64,000 nt of DNA from an uncultured Roseibium sp. (GCF_963669205.1 NZ_OY769915.1:4128001-4192000), one strand, 5' to 3'. Shown: positions 35,365 through 44,286, counted from the first letter of the stretch. Made by a program: numbers and translations. Notes: generated by a model not told the origin, from the sequence alone.

Positions 35365-36162
35365 TCAGGCGGCTTCCGCACGTTTCATCGTCTGATGCTC
35401 GTCCTCGACAAGACCGATCTTCCAGTAGCCGGAGATATAGGTGTCCTTCTTCGGCACCTTGCGGTCGTTGTGAAGATAGTCCCGCATCGACCGGATGACC
35501 GAACTTTCACCCGCAATGCAGGTCTGCAACACACCGCTGCGCCAGTCGATCGACTTGACGAAATCCACCTGCGCCGTTGACGGCACATGCGGGTCCTCGT
35601 GGATGAACCAGGTGATGTCGATGCCCTTCGGTGCCACTATATCGCGAATGTCTTCTGCGGAAGGCACTTCAAAAACAGCAACTCCCCTTGCATCGTCCGG
35701 CATGGCCTCGAGTGTCGCCTCGACAATGGGCATGGCGGAAAGATCGGCCGCGAGAAGGTACCAGTCGGCGTAGAAATCGGCGACCTTCGTCTGGCTCGGG
35801 CCGAAAAAGCCCAGATAGGAACCGGGACCGGCATCCTGAGCCCAGCGTGTCGCCGGGCCTTCGTCGCCGTGAACAACAAAATCGATATCGAGTTCCAGCT
35901 TGTCCGGCCGGTGAGACCTCACGGTATACGTCCTGACGGGATGAACCTTTTCATCCGGTCCGTCCGGCGCGAAATAGGCGTCGAACGCCTCGCGGCTCTC
36001 GCCGTCGCGCGGCAGGACAAGCTTGCAGTTCGCGCCCTCATGCTTGAGCGGAAAGCCCTCCAGTTCGGGACCGGCAAAGGTTACGCGGAGCAGATGCGGG
36101 CTGAGCTGACGGGTTGATTGAACCGTCAGGATGCGCGGACGCCGCTTTGGTCGCTTGAGCAC
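35365..36162 (-). CDS. Siderophore-interacting protein (FAD-dependent ferric reductase), about 265 aa
   Basis: It has the SIP family pattern: an N-terminal FAD-binding barrel (HLLRVTFAGPELEGFPLK, HPVRTYTVRSHRPD with the RxYTxR FAD motif, DIDFVVHGDEGPATRWAQ) and a C-terminal half ending SVIRSMRDYLHNDR and YISGYWKIGLVEDEH. Such proteins reduce ferric siderophores in the cytoplasm to release iron. I favour a GTG start at 36162 preceded by GAGG; the upstream in-frame extension has no family features. It is the third co-oriented gene after TetR and the YHS protein, though a terminator separates it from the latter. Confidence 0.87.
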   Translation of the reverse strand: MLKRPKRRPRILTVQSTRQLSPHLLRVTFAGPELEGFPLKHEGANCKLVLPRDGESREAFDAYFAPDGPDEKVHPVRTYTVRSHRPDKLELDIDFVVHGDEGPATRWAQDAGPGSYLGFFGPSQTKVADFYADWYLLAADLSAMPIVEATLEAMPDDARGVAVFEVPSAEDIRDIVAPKGIDITWFIHEDPHVPSTAQVDFVKSIDWRSGVLQTCIAGESSVIRSMRDYLHNDRKVPKKDTYISGYWKIGLVEDEHQTMKRAEAA

Positions 36163-36275
36163 GGAAAACCTCAAAACATGAATTTCTTCTTCAAGATTTA
36201 GTCGACCTTGGGCCAAATTTGAAGAGGGGCATTGTTCGCCTGCGTGAAACACAGCGTAACGCACGGATTTCCGGC

Positions 36276-36300
36276 AAAAAAAGCCCGCCGGATGGCGGGC
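36276..36300 (-). terminator. Intrinsic terminator after the YHS-domain gene
   Basis: On the minus strand GCCCGCC (36300-36294) and GGCGGGC (36289-36283) pair around a 4-base loop, followed by a run of seven U (36282-36276). Confidence 0.85.
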
Positions 36301-36343
36301 TGAAAAGTGTTGGGAGATAATGGCAGGTTGAGTTTTGGAACAA

Positions 36344-36838
36344 TCAGTTCCGGATGATCGGCTCTTTCAGCTCTTCCGGCTTCTTGTCCTTGATGATTTC
36401 CCAGTTGAGCGTCGCATTGTTGATGTGACCTGGTACATCCTGTTCGAAACGTTCCTGAACCTTCATGGAGTTGTTCAGGTAAAGCTTGCCGTCGACGATC
36501 GACCAGGCTTCCGGCACCACCGGAACCTTGAAACCCATGGCCGCACCGAACGCGCAGAAGCCGCCATATTGCGGAGCGAACTTTGCGGGGTCGGCCGCGA
36601 ACTTGTCACGGTTCTCGGCGGAAGAAAATTTCCAGGTCACCTCGTCATATTCGAACGTGAATTCATCCGAACCGGCAACGGGCTTGCCTTCGGTGAAATA
36701 GGCGACCGGGTCAGTGCCGCCGATGGCAGCGCCGCCCTTGGTGAAGGTGGTGATTTCGTCGGCGGATGCCGTGAAAGCGGCTGCCGAGAACAGGGCTGTC
36801 AGGCCCAGAAGGACGGATTTGGAGGTGTAAAGCGGCAT
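36344..36838 (-). CDS. Exported YHS-domain protein, 164 aa
   Basis: A signal peptide (residues 1-26, LLGLTALFSAAAFTASA) precedes a YHS-type domain: AIGGTDPVAYFTEGKPVAGSDEFTF, WKFSSAENRDKFAADPAKFAPQYGGFCAFG, where the Cys in GGFCAFG is the usual metal-site position. Periplasmic YHS proteins are thought to bind copper or another metal; evidence for the metal here is only family-based. The leader reads GTGGGGACGTCC directly before the ATG, resembling the leader element described at 11612. Confidence 0.85.
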   Translation of the reverse strand: MPLYTSKSVLLGLTALFSAAAFTASADEITTFTKGGAAIGGTDPVAYFTEGKPVAGSDEFTFEYDEVTWKFSSAENRDKFAADPAKFAPQYGGFCAFGAAMGFKVPVVPEAWSIVDGKLYLNNSMKVQERFEQDVPGHINNATLNWEIIKDKKPEELKEPIIRN

Positions 36839-36880
36839 GGACGTCCCCACAAGTTTAAGAGAAGGCATTGCGCGCGGCGC

Positions 36881-36905
36881 GTTTGCGCACCGTGCTGGTG
36901 CAAAC
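36881..36905. promoter_or_regulatory. Inverted repeat upstream of the YHS gene
   Basis: GTTTGCGCACC (36881-36891) and GGTGCAAAC (36897-36905) form an imperfect inverted repeat 43 bases upstream of the YHS start, on the downstream side of the tetR gene. A repressor-operator role is plausible. Confidence 0.4.
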
Positions 36906-36989
36906 ATGTGGCTTGACGCGGTAAATGGCCAATAACCTTTGATCACAGACACGAGCGCAGGCCGCCAGATTTTGTGACTTGACGTCACT

Positions 36990-37589
36990 TCAGGTTCCCG
37001 GCTGACCGGAAAGAGGTGGCGGATCGCGCGGTGCAACAAGACCGAGCGACAGGAAAATAGCCCTGTCGATAGCTTCTTGCAGGACATCGGCATCGGCGAA
37101 AACGAGCCTGAAATAGAGGAAGCCCAGAAGCAGGTCGATCCGTATTTCCATGTCGGTTTCAAACGGAGTTGCGATGAGGATCTGCCGAAGGGCAAGACGC
37201 TGCTCCGCCTCAGTATTGTCCAGGACGGCCGCGTATTCCGGCTTGTGCCTGTGGGCAAGCAGCGCACGGAAGACTGCTGCGAAGGGATCTTTCCGGAAAT
37301 CGTCCGCCAGATGCCCGAGATACCGCCTGAGGTCGTCGGCAACGGAACTGCGCAGCGGAACCACGGGCTCAATCAGCGCGATCCGGTTCCGGACAGCCGC
37401 CGCGACAAGCTGATCCTTCGTCCGGTATCGCCGGTAGATGGCCTGTTTGCTTGTTCCGGCCGCCTGGGAGATTGCCGCAATCGTCGTGGCATCGATCCCT
37501 TTTGCCGCCACTTCCGTAAAGGTGGCTGCAAGAAGCCTGGAACTGAGGCGGGTCTCCCTGGGGCGCCCCCGCCCCTTTTGATGAGCCAT
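36990..37589 (-). CDS. TetR-family transcriptional regulator, 199 aa
   Basis: The N-terminal TetR helix-turn-helix reads LSSRLLAATFTEVAAKGIDATTIAAISQAAGTSKQAIYRRYRTKDQL in two joined pieces (residues ~14-60). The C-terminal part is an all-helical ligand domain with FRALLAHRHKPEYAAVL. The start at 37589 (MAHQKGRGRPRET) is standard for the family; an upstream frame extension is not. A nearly palindromic site at 37624-37641 lies just upstream, suggesting autoregulation, and the YHS gene downstream is a possible target. Confidence 0.88.
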   Translation of the reverse strand: MAHQKGRGRPRETRLSSRLLAATFTEVAAKGIDATTIAAISQAAGTSKQAIYRRYRTKDQLVAAAVRNRIALIEPVVPLRSSVADDLRRYLGHLADDFRKDPFAAVFRALLAHRHKPEYAAVLDNTEAEQRLALRQILIATPFETDMEIRIDLLLGFLYFRLVFADADVLQEAIDRAIFLSLGLVAPRDPPPLSGQPGT

Positions 37590-37623
37590 TGGAACCCTCG
37601 ATTGACGTTCACTGATTGATTTA

Positions 37624-37641
37624 CGGTTCCATTTGGTACCG
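37624..37641. promoter_or_regulatory. Candidate TetR operator
   Basis: CGGTTCC-ATTT-GGTACCG is an inverted repeat with one mismatch, 35 bases upstream of the tetR start. Size and position fit an autoregulatory operator. Confidence 0.5.
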
Positions 37642-37798
37642 GAATTCAGTTTTTTTTGCCAGAGCCATGGCATTTTTCGCCCCGCTCACGGGAAATACGG
37701 TCTAGAAGCAGCTCACGTGAAAGGGCCCGGCGGCGGTGACGCCACCGGCAGCTCGCTGTGTTTCCGGCGCTCGCAGCGCCAGTCAAGACGAGGACCAG

Positions 37799-38086
37799 AT
37801 GTCAGTAGATACCGAGACGGTGAAACGCGTCGCGCGCCTTGCGCGCATCAAGGTGAGTGAAGACGATGCCACGCGGATGACGGGCGAGCTCAATGCGATC
37901 CTGGGGTTCGTCGAGCAGCTTGACGAAGTGAATATCGACGGTGTCGAGCCGATGACCTCGGTCGTCGAGCAGACCATGAAAAAACGCGTCGACGGCATCA
38001 CCGACGGCAACAAGGCCGGCGACATCACCCTTAACGCACCGGCCTCGGAAGACAATTTCTTCATGGTGCCCAAAGTCGTCGAATAA
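37799..38086 (+). CDS. gatC: Asp-tRNA(Asn)/Glu-tRNA(Gln) amidotransferase subunit C, 95 aa
   Basis: It stabilises the GatA-GatB interface of the complex that converts Glu-tRNA(Gln) and Asp-tRNA(Asn) to the amide forms. The family pattern is complete: TVKRVARLARIKVSEDDATRM, ILGFVEQLDEVNIDGVEPM and the C-terminal DNFFMVPKVVE. GAGGA precedes the ATG at 37799. A GNAT gene is placed between it and gatA; gatB is not in this window. Confidence 0.95.
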   Translation: MSVDTETVKRVARLARIKVSEDDATRMTGELNAILGFVEQLDEVNIDGVEPMTSVVEQTMKKRVDGITDGNKAGDITLNAPASEDNFFMVPKVVE

Positions 38087-38099
38087 GGACCCTGCCCGC

Positions 38100-38588
38100 A
38101 TGACGCAGTCCGAACCGGCCATCGCCGTCGAGACGCCCATGTCGAACGACATGGATGCGATGATCGGTGAACTCAACGAACTGCTTCTGACGCTGTCACC
38201 GCCCGAGGCGTGCTATCACATGACCCCTGAAGACATGGCCGGAGATGCGACAACGGTTTTCGTTGCCCGCATCGACGGGAACGCTGCTGCCTGCGGCGCG
38301 CTGCACCGCCACCGCGGCGGCATCGCAGAGGTCAAGCGCATGTACACCCGTCCCGCCTATCAGGGACACGGCATCGGCAGCAGGATCCTTGAGCAGATCG
38401 TCACGCTCGCCGAGCGCGAAGGTTATGCCACGCTTGTCCTGGAAACAGGTGACCGGCACCCCGCCGCATGGCGCATTTACGAGCGCGCAGGTTTCACCCG
38501 CTGCGGCCCGGTGCTCGACTATCCGGACAGCCCCCATTCCGTTTTCTATTCCCGGCCGCTTGCGGCCAGCCAAGAGACACATCAATGA
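38100..38588 (+). CDS. GNAT-family acetyltransferase within the gatCA operon, 162 aa
   Basis: The GNAT core is clear: EVKRMYTRPAYQGHGIGSRILEQIV carries the Q/RxxGxG/A acetyl-CoA loop (about residue 82-90), followed by LVLETGDRHPAAWRIYERAGF and YPDSPHSVFYSRPL. It starts 13 bases after gatC (AAGGA upstream) and its stop overlaps gatA by four bases (ATGA), so it is co-translated with the amidotransferase subunits. The substrate is unknown. Confidence 0.88.
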   Translation: MTQSEPAIAVETPMSNDMDAMIGELNELLLTLSPPEACYHMTPEDMAGDATTVFVARIDGNAAACGALHRHRGGIAEVKRMYTRPAYQGHGIGSRILEQIVTLAEREGYATLVLETGDRHPAAWRIYERAGFTRCGPVLDYPDSPHSVFYSRPLAASQETHQ

Positions 38589-40069
38589 CCGACCTGACCA
38601 AACTGACCATTGCCGACGCCCGCGAAGGCCTGAAAAACAAGGACTACTCGTCACTTGAACTGACCGATGCGTTTCTGTCGAACATCGAGGCGGCCAACGC
38701 GCAGCTCAATGCCTATGTCGCGGTGACGCCGGACAAGGCCCGCGAGATGGCCAGGGCCTCCGATGAGAAGCTTGCCAGGGGTGAAGGCGGAGCGCTGGAA
38801 GGCATTCCGCTCGGCATCAAGGATCTGTTCGCGACGAAGGGTGTTCACACCCAGGCCTGCAGCCACATCCTCGACAGTTTCAAGCCCGCCTATGAATCCA
38901 CCGTCACCACCAACCTGTGGTCCGACGGCGCGGTCATGCTGGGCAAGCTCAACATGGACGAGTTCGCCATGGGCTCCTCCAACGAAACGTCCTACTACGG
39001 CGATGTGATCAACCCGTGGCGCAAGACCGGGTCCAACCAGGATCTGGTTCCGGGCGGGTCGTCAGGCGGCTCGGCAACCGCTGTGGCGGCGCGTCTGTGC
39101 ATGGGCGCGACGGCGACCGACACCGGTGGCTCGATCCGCCAGCCCGCTGCCTTCACCGGCACGGTCGGCATCAAGCCGACCTACGGCCGCTGCTCGCGCT
39201 GGGGCATTGTTGCCTTCGCCTCCTCGCTCGATCAGGCCGGACCGATCGCCCACACGGTGCGCGACAGCGCGATCCTTCTGAAATCGATGGCGTCCATCGA
39301 CCCGAAGGACACGACCTCCGTCGACATCGAGGTTCCCGATTACGAAGCCGCCATCGGCAAGTCGGTCAAGGGCCTGAAGATCGGCATTCCCGCAGAATAT
39401 CGCCTGGACGGCATGCCCGCCGAGATCGAGGAACTCTGGCAGAAGGGCATCGCTTGGCTGAAGGATGCCGGTGCGGAGATCGTCGAGATCTCCATGCCGC
39501 ACACGAAATATGCACTGCCCGCCTATTACATCGTTGCGCCGGCCGAAGCCTCCTCCAACCTCGCCCGCTATGACGGTGTCCGCTACGGCCTGCGTGTTCC
39601 GGGCAAGGACATTGTGGAGATGTACGAGAACACCCGCGCGGAAGGCTTCGGGGACGAGGTCAAGCGCCGTGTCCTGATCGGCACCTATGTCCTCTCCGCA
39701 GGCTACTATGACGCCTACTACCTGAAGGCCCAGAAAGTGCGCACGCTGATCAAGCGGGACTTCGATCTCGCCTGGGAAAACGGCGTCGACGCGATCCTGA
39801 CACCGGCAACCCCGTCCGCGGCTTTCGGCGTGGCAGATCAGGAGCTTCATTCCGATCCCGTGAAGATGTATCTGAACGACATTTTCACCGTGACCGTGAA
39901 CATGGCCGGCCTGCCGGGCATTTCGGTTCCCGCCGGCCTCGACAAGGACGGTCTGCCGCTCGGCCTGCAGCTCATTGGCAAACCCTTCGATGAGGCGACG
40001 CTCTTCCAGGTGGGCCAGGTCATCGAGGATGCCGCCGGGTCCTTCGAACCGCAGAAATGGTGGGGCTGA
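38585..40069 (+). CDS. gatA: Asp-tRNA(Asn)/Glu-tRNA(Gln) amidotransferase subunit A, 494 aa
   Basis: An amidase-signature enzyme that releases ammonia from glutamine for tRNA transamidation. The Ser-cisSer-Lys triad is present: Lys79 in IPLGIKDLF, Ser159 in VPGGSSGGSA and nucleophile Ser183 in TDTGGSIRQPAAF. Length matches GatA (about 485-495). The ATG at 38585 overlaps the GNAT stop. A repeat region and an unrelated oxidase follow it, so gatB must lie elsewhere in the genome. Confidence 0.96.
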   Translation: MTDLTKLTIADAREGLKNKDYSSLELTDAFLSNIEAANAQLNAYVAVTPDKAREMARASDEKLARGEGGALEGIPLGIKDLFATKGVHTQACSHILDSFKPAYESTVTTNLWSDGAVMLGKLNMDEFAMGSSNETSYYGDVINPWRKTGSNQDLVPGGSSGGSATAVAARLCMGATATDTGGSIRQPAAFTGTVGIKPTYGRCSRWGIVAFASSLDQAGPIAHTVRDSAILLKSMASIDPKDTTSVDIEVPDYEAAIGKSVKGLKIGIPAEYRLDGMPAEIEELWQKGIAWLKDAGAEIVEISMPHTKYALPAYYIVAPAEASSNLARYDGVRYGLRVPGKDIVEMYENTRAEGFGDEVKRRVLIGTYVLSAGYYDAYYLKAQKVRTLIKRDFDLAWENGVDAILTPATPSAAFGVADQELHSDPVKMYLNDIFTVTVNMAGLPGISVPAGLDKDGLPLGLQLIGKPFDEATLFQVGQVIEDAAGSFEPQKWWG

Positions 40070-40099
40070 GCCTTTCAGAGAAGCTGGCGGCCTTTGCGC

Positions 40100-40172
40100 C
40101 GTCCCGGACCTGATCCAGGACCAAGATGCCGCAGCACACAGTCGAGGCCCCGGCTCAAGGCCGGGGCAGCCA
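40100..40172. repeat. REP-like palindromes after gatA
   Basis: GTCCCGGACCTGATCCAGGAC (40101-40121) and CCCCGGC-TCAA-GGCCGGGG (40149-40166) are CCGG-rich palindromes of the type seen through the window. They may end or stabilise the gatA transcript; neither is followed by a T-run. Confidence 0.6.
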
Positions 40173-40225
40173 AGGGGGGTATGCCCCCCGTCCCTTTCCA
40201 ATCGCTTTGTTTAATGGTGACCTGA

Positions 40226-41323
40226 ATGCACGATATTGAAACAGTCGTCATCGGTGCCGGCGTTGTCGGCCTCGCCATTGCGAGAGCGCTCGCGATTGCC
40301 GGGCGGGAAGTCATGGTTCTGGAGCGTCACGGGCTGATCGGGTCGGAAACGAGCGCCCGCAATTCCGAAGTCATTCATGCCGGGATCTACTATCCGCCGG
40401 GCAGTCTGAAGGCGAAGCTGTGCCTTCCCGGGAAACATCTTCTCTACCAGTTCTGTGACGACAACGGCATTGCCTACAGGAAGACCGGCAAGCTGATCGT
40501 CGCCTCTGTCGAAAGTCAGTTGCCTGAGCTTGAACGCCTTCATGCCCAGGCCGAAGCAACGGACCTGCACGACCTTGAAGTCTACGATGCGAGGAAACTG
40601 AAGGAAGTCGAGCCCGCGCTTGACTGCATCAGCGCTCTTTATTCGCCCTCGACCGGCATCATAGACAGTCACGCCTACATGCTGGCGCTGCAGGGACATC
40701 TGGAAGCCCATGGCGGCCAGGTGGTGCTGGGCAGCAGTGTCGACCGGATCGAACAGGCGGCTGAGCTCTACAAACTTCGCGTGACAAGCGCTGACGGTGA
40801 CAGCATGCCCCTCACATGCCGGGAACTCATCGTCTCGGCCGGACATGCGGCTCCCGGCCTGATGGCACAGGTGCCGGACGCGAACCCGCCCAAGGCGTAT
40901 CTCGCCAAGGGAAACTACTTCAAACTGCAGGGCAAGGCGCCCCTGTCGCGGCTGGTCTATCCCGTTCCCGAACCCGGCGGCTCCGGCGTCCACATCACGC
41001 TCGATCTTCAGGGCCAGGCCCGCTTCGGACCGGATGTGGAGTGGATCGAAAAGATCAACTACGACGTCGATGCGGCACGCGGCGAAAAATTTTACGCGGC
41101 GATCCGCACCTACTGGCCCGGTCTGCCGGACAATTCCCTCGTTCCGGACTATTGCGGCATCCGCCCCAAGATCGTCGGCCCCGGCGAACCGGCGGCCGAC
41201 TTCCGCATCGACGGACCGGAAACCCACGGGCTGGAGGGACTTGTCGCCCTCTACGGCATCGAGTCCCCGGGCCTCACGTCGTCTCTGGCGATCGGCAATG
41301 AGGTTCTGGAACGGCTGAGCTAG
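40226..41323 (+). CDS. FAD-dependent oxidoreductase, L-2-hydroxyglutarate oxidase-like (365 aa)
   Basis: The FAD motif VVIGAGVVGLAIARALA at residues ~7-23 and the family segments SARNSEVIHAGIYYPPGSLKAKLC and YCGIRPKIVGPGE, ending HGLEGLVALYGIESPGLTSSLAIG, place it with LhgO/L2HGDH-type enzymes, which oxidise L-2-hydroxyglutarate to 2-oxoglutarate. The HAGIYY segment is the most diagnostic part. Other 2-hydroxyacids cannot be excluded. It stands alone, convergent with a ribbon-helix-helix gene. Confidence 0.87.
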   Translation: MHDIETVVIGAGVVGLAIARALAIAGREVMVLERHGLIGSETSARNSEVIHAGIYYPPGSLKAKLCLPGKHLLYQFCDDNGIAYRKTGKLIVASVESQLPELERLHAQAEATDLHDLEVYDARKLKEVEPALDCISALYSPSTGIIDSHAYMLALQGHLEAHGGQVVLGSSVDRIEQAAELYKLRVTSADGDSMPLTCRELIVSAGHAAPGLMAQVPDANPPKAYLAKGNYFKLQGKAPLSRLVYPVPEPGGSGVHITLDLQGQARFGPDVEWIEKINYDVDAARGEKFYAAIRTYWPGLPDNSLVPDYCGIRPKIVGPGEPAADFRIDGPETHGLEGLVALYGIESPGLTSSLAIGNEVLERLS

Positions 41324-41328
41324 CGCCC

Positions 41329-41679
41329 TTAGTGCACCCGCGCGCTTTCCGCCTCCAGGATCTCGTCGGCATCGAGCGTTGAAATCGGCAAACGCGTGTC
41401 GGTTGGAACGTCACCCGATAGCTGCAGCGCAAGATAGCGGCCGCAACAGACCCGCAGAAAACTCGTGAAGTTTCCAAGGTCATGCCCGGCATCGATGCTT
41501 TCGTGGTGCAGCCGCGTGATCAGCTGAACGACATTCATGCCATCGCGCGCCGCGATCTCGTCCAGAACACTCCAGAAGAATGTTTCTAGCCGCACGGACG
41601 TCACCATGCCGTCAATGCGCAACGACTTCGTGCTGCTTTCCCAAAGCGCGGGATCAGCTTCGATAAAGAGTTTGCACAT
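41329..41679 (-). CDS. Ribbon-helix-helix domain protein, 116 aa
   Basis: The segment RIDGMVTSVRLETFFWSVLDEIAARDGMNVVQLITRL (in two pieces, residues ~20-58) is the ribbon-helix-helix fold of the RHH_4 family, common in alphaproteobacteria, with a C-terminal FTSFLRVCCGRYLALQL helix. It probably binds DNA as a dimer. GGGAGGA precedes the ATG at 41679. Five bases separate its stop from that of the convergent oxidase. Confidence 0.8.
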   Translation of the reverse strand: MCKLFIEADPALWESSTKSLRIDGMVTSVRLETFFWSVLDEIAARDGMNVVQLITRLHHESIDAGHDLGNFTSFLRVCCGRYLALQLSGDVPTDTRLPISTLDADEILEAESARVH

Positions 41680-42111
41680 GGCGTCCTCCCTTTTGGTTTT
41701 CGGCACGTCCCGCACCCGTCAGGCTGCCGGAACACCGACACGTCGGACAGAAATCCTTCTGCAACATGCAAGGATCAACATGATTTTGCCAGACACGTTT
41801 TGCTCTGTCAGGCATCGGCCGAATTACAGAAATCCCGCCGTCGTCATCGCGAACAAAGCGCAGCGGAGATCCGGGACCCACTCGTTTCCAGAGCCGGAGT
41901 TTCGGAAGCATGGCACCGCCGTTCACCCCTGCCCCCGGCTCACGCATCCGCTGCAACGTGGATTGGATCCCGGATCAAGTCCGGAATGACACCGGTGGGT
42001 GTGGTCCGGTGTGCGACGGGAGCCCGACAAAGGCAACTCCCTCATCCAGAGAAGGACCGTCAGGTCCGTCTCGAAGGAAGGGCCGGAATGCAGCGCCTGA
42101 ACCCAACCCGA
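41680..42111. repeat. Intergenic region with two repeat types
   Basis: Positions 41843-41876 hold a degenerate CCGGG palindrome half (ACAAAGCGCAGCGGAGATCC) and 41960-41990 the partner GGATCCCGGATCAAGTCCGG. Positions 42041-42090 carry a partial copy of the AAGGACCGTCAGGTCCGTCT repeat also found at 43213 and 44710. No gene is supported here. Confidence 0.6.
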
Positions 42112-42702
42112 TCAGGCCGCGAGCGATCCGGTGGCCGCGCCGCCAAGCACCGCGTTGAACTGCGCCAGCCAGGCCGGGTGTGCAGGCCAGGCCGGGGCTG
42201 TCACGAGGTTGCCATCGGTCACCGCCGCGTCAACGGCAATGTCCGCATAGGTGGCGCCGGCAAGTTCCACTTCCGGACGGCAGGCGGGATAGGCCGACAC
42301 GGTGCGTCCCTTGATGACCCTGGCTGCCGTCAGGATCTGTGCGCCGTGGCAGATCGCGGCAACCGGTTTGTCAGCAGTCATGAAATGGCTGACGGCGGCA
42401 ATCACGTCCGCATCGAGCCGAAGATATTCCGGCGCTCGTCCGCCCGGGATCACGAGGGCATCATATGCGGTAACGTCGATATCGGCGAATGTCGCATTGA
42501 GCGTGAAGTTATGGCCGCGTTTTTCCGTGTAAGTCTGGTCGCCTTCGAAGTCGTGAATGGACGTCGCGACCGCCTCGCCGGACTTCTTGCCCGGGCAAAC
42601 AGCATCGACCTCATAGCCCATGGCAAGCAGCGCCTGGAACGGCACCATCGTTTCGTAGTCCTCGGTGAAATCACCCGTGATCATCAGGATCTTGGCACTC
42701 AT
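42112..42702 (-). CDS. DJ-1/PfpI-family protein, 196 aa
   Basis: A class I glutamine amidotransferase-like fold: KILMITGDFTEDYETMVPFQAL, DALVIPGGRAPEYLR, and the nucleophile elbow KPVAAICHGAQILTAA with reactive Cys about residue 114. PfpI/YhbO-type members act on glycated or damaged proteins or as cysteine hydrolases; the exact activity is not predictable. GGGAGGA precedes the ATG at 42702. Full length for the family (about 190). Confidence 0.88.
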   Translation of the reverse strand: MSAKILMITGDFTEDYETMVPFQALLAMGYEVDAVCPGKKSGEAVATSIHDFEGDQTYTEKRGHNFTLNATFADIDVTAYDALVIPGGRAPEYLRLDADVIAAVSHFMTADKPVAAICHGAQILTAARVIKGRTVSAYPACRPEVELAGATYADIAVDAAVTDGNLVTAPAWPAHPAWLAQFNAVLGGAATGSLAA

Positions 42703-42732
42703 CTCATATCCTCCCGGAGCCTTGAAAACCAA

Positions 42733-43338
42733 TGTGAGCGAAAGCTAGCAGGCAACGGACCGGAGCGGGTATTAGGCGGGTACTACAGGTCAGTTTTTCT
42801 GGTTTTTCGCAGAGAAAGCGAGGGCATTGCCAACCCCGGATCATGTCCATTGCTGTCCGGTTTGGAATGTACTGTCGAACTTATGTCGTTGAGAAAGCCG
42901 CATAATTCCGTGCGGCGCCAAATCGGGATGCGGAATTGTTTCCCCGATGTGTCATCCCGGTTTGCCGCACGCGCGGCGAGACCGGGACCCAGTACCCATG
43001 TGGCCAGAGACTGAAACACGACAGAGAACCAGGTGACTACTGGTTTCCGGCCTTCCGCTGCGCTTCAGCCGGAATGACAAGTTAAGTGACTGGAGATGGT
43101 CTCGCTCAATCAACTCCGAGCTAAACCGGACAGCAGTGGATCATGTCCGGGATGATGCCGGCGGGTGCCGCCCGAACAGACCTAACCAGACCCGAAACCT
43201 CATCCTGAGGAGGACCGGAAGGTCCGTCTCGAAGGATGCGCGGCAGGCATTTGTGGGTGGCCATCCTTCGAGACGCGCTGCCGCGCTCCTCAGGATGAGG
43301 TGAGTTCGCGCTGCCGGTCACACGCCTCTCCACCGTCA
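42733..43338. repeat. Gene-free region with nested palindromic repeat, left flank of IS110
   Basis: The clearest element is 43198-43300: CCTCATCCTGAGGAG and its inverse at the other end, with CTCGAAGGATG and CATCCTTCGAG nested inside, a two-level palindrome found widely in alphaproteobacteria. Single CCGGAATGAC-type palindromes lie at 43045-43080. No ORF in this gap has protein-like features. Confidence 0.75.
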
Positions 43339-44286
43339 TCAACTCATTGTCGTGATTTCGTCTCTTGCCCTTGCGTTTAGGATTACGATTATCTTTCTCA
43401 TGATGGCAGCGACGGCGACGATCGGTTTCTTTCCGTTTTTGATCAGGCGTTGATAGAAGGTACGTAATGGTCCTTCTACCCTTGCTCCGACCAGGGCTGC
43501 CATGAAGAGGTTTTGACGCACTTGGGGCCGACCTCCTCGCATTTTCCTGTAACCCTTCAATGTGCCGCTGTCTCTTGGGTGTGGCGCAAGACCTGCCAGG
43601 GAGGCGGCCTGCCTTCGTGTCAGGGTGCCAAGCTCCGGCATTGTTGCCAGCAAGGCAATGGCCGTTCTTGGTCCGACACCCGGCAGGGAGCGGTAGATCC
43701 GGGCGCGGCGGGTCAAGGTTTGACAGGCGGCAATCATCTGCTCGATGTCATTGTCGATCTTTTCAATCTGACGGCAAAGACAGGCGATCACAGTCTTGCA
43801 GGACCTTGAGATGAGTGGATTTCCTGGAGCCTTGGAGCGGTTTGTTTCCGCAGTTTTGATCGCCAGGAGGTCCTGGCGGCGGGCGACCAGGGCAGCCAGT
43901 TGGGCCTGACGTTTGTCTGCTGGCTGATAGAGACCCAGGAGGTTCCAGCGTTCCCGGCCATAGTGGGCCAAGGCCTTGGCGTCGATCGCATCGGTTTTGG
44001 CCAGGCGGCCGAAGGACTTGATAAAGGCTTTGACTTTCAAGGTATCTGCCCGGTGGCTCGCAATGCCTTGCGCGGCCAGCTCTGCTGCCAGCAGCGCCTC
44101 AAAGCCGCCGGTGGGCTCAAAGATCACCATCGTTCCAGGGGCGAGACCGGCGATCATCTTGCGAACGGCTGCCGGGCTGTTGCGCACGGTGGACAGGCAC
44201 TGGCGGGCCTCGTCAAAGACGGCCAGGGTGTCTTTGGAAACATCAATTCCGGCAACCGCGGCCGGAGCTCTTTCAAGACGGGTCAT
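43339..44286 (-). CDS. IS110-family transposase (DEDD recombinase), 315 aa
   Basis: The N-terminal RuvC-like DEDD domain has AGIDVSKDTLAVFDEA (first Asp), VIFEPTGGFEALLA (Glu) and KTDAIDAKALAHYGRERW (two Asp). The C-terminal Tnp_IS116/IS110/IS902 domain has YRSLPGVGPRTAIALLATMPEL and RDSGTLKGYRKMRGGRPQVRQNL with the catalytic Ser region. It appears intact. I use ATG 44286 (MTRLERAP); an upstream ATG at 44346 is possible. The TGA stop straddles the element's left junction, its last two bases coming from the TC shared with the target. Confidence 0.93.
   Translation of the reverse strand: MTRLERAPAAVAGIDVSKDTLAVFDEARQCLSTVRNSPAAVRKMIAGLAPGTMVIFEPTGGFEALLAAELAAQGIASHRADTLKVKAFIKSFGRLAKTDAIDAKALAHYGRERWNLLGLYQPADKRQAQLAALVARRQDLLAIKTAETNRSKAPGNPLISRSCKTVIACLCRQIEKIDNDIEQMIAACQTLTRRARIYRSLPGVGPRTAIALLATMPELGTLTRRQAASLAGLAPHPRDSGTLKGYRKMRGGRPQVRQNLFMAALVGARVEGPLRTFYQRLIKNGKKPIVAVAAIMRKIIVILNARARDEITTMS

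Noticed and set aside
36839..37372. Upstream extension of the YHS ORF to 342 codons
   Set aside because: It is the antisense/alternate frame of tetR; the signal peptide and leader fix the start at 36838.
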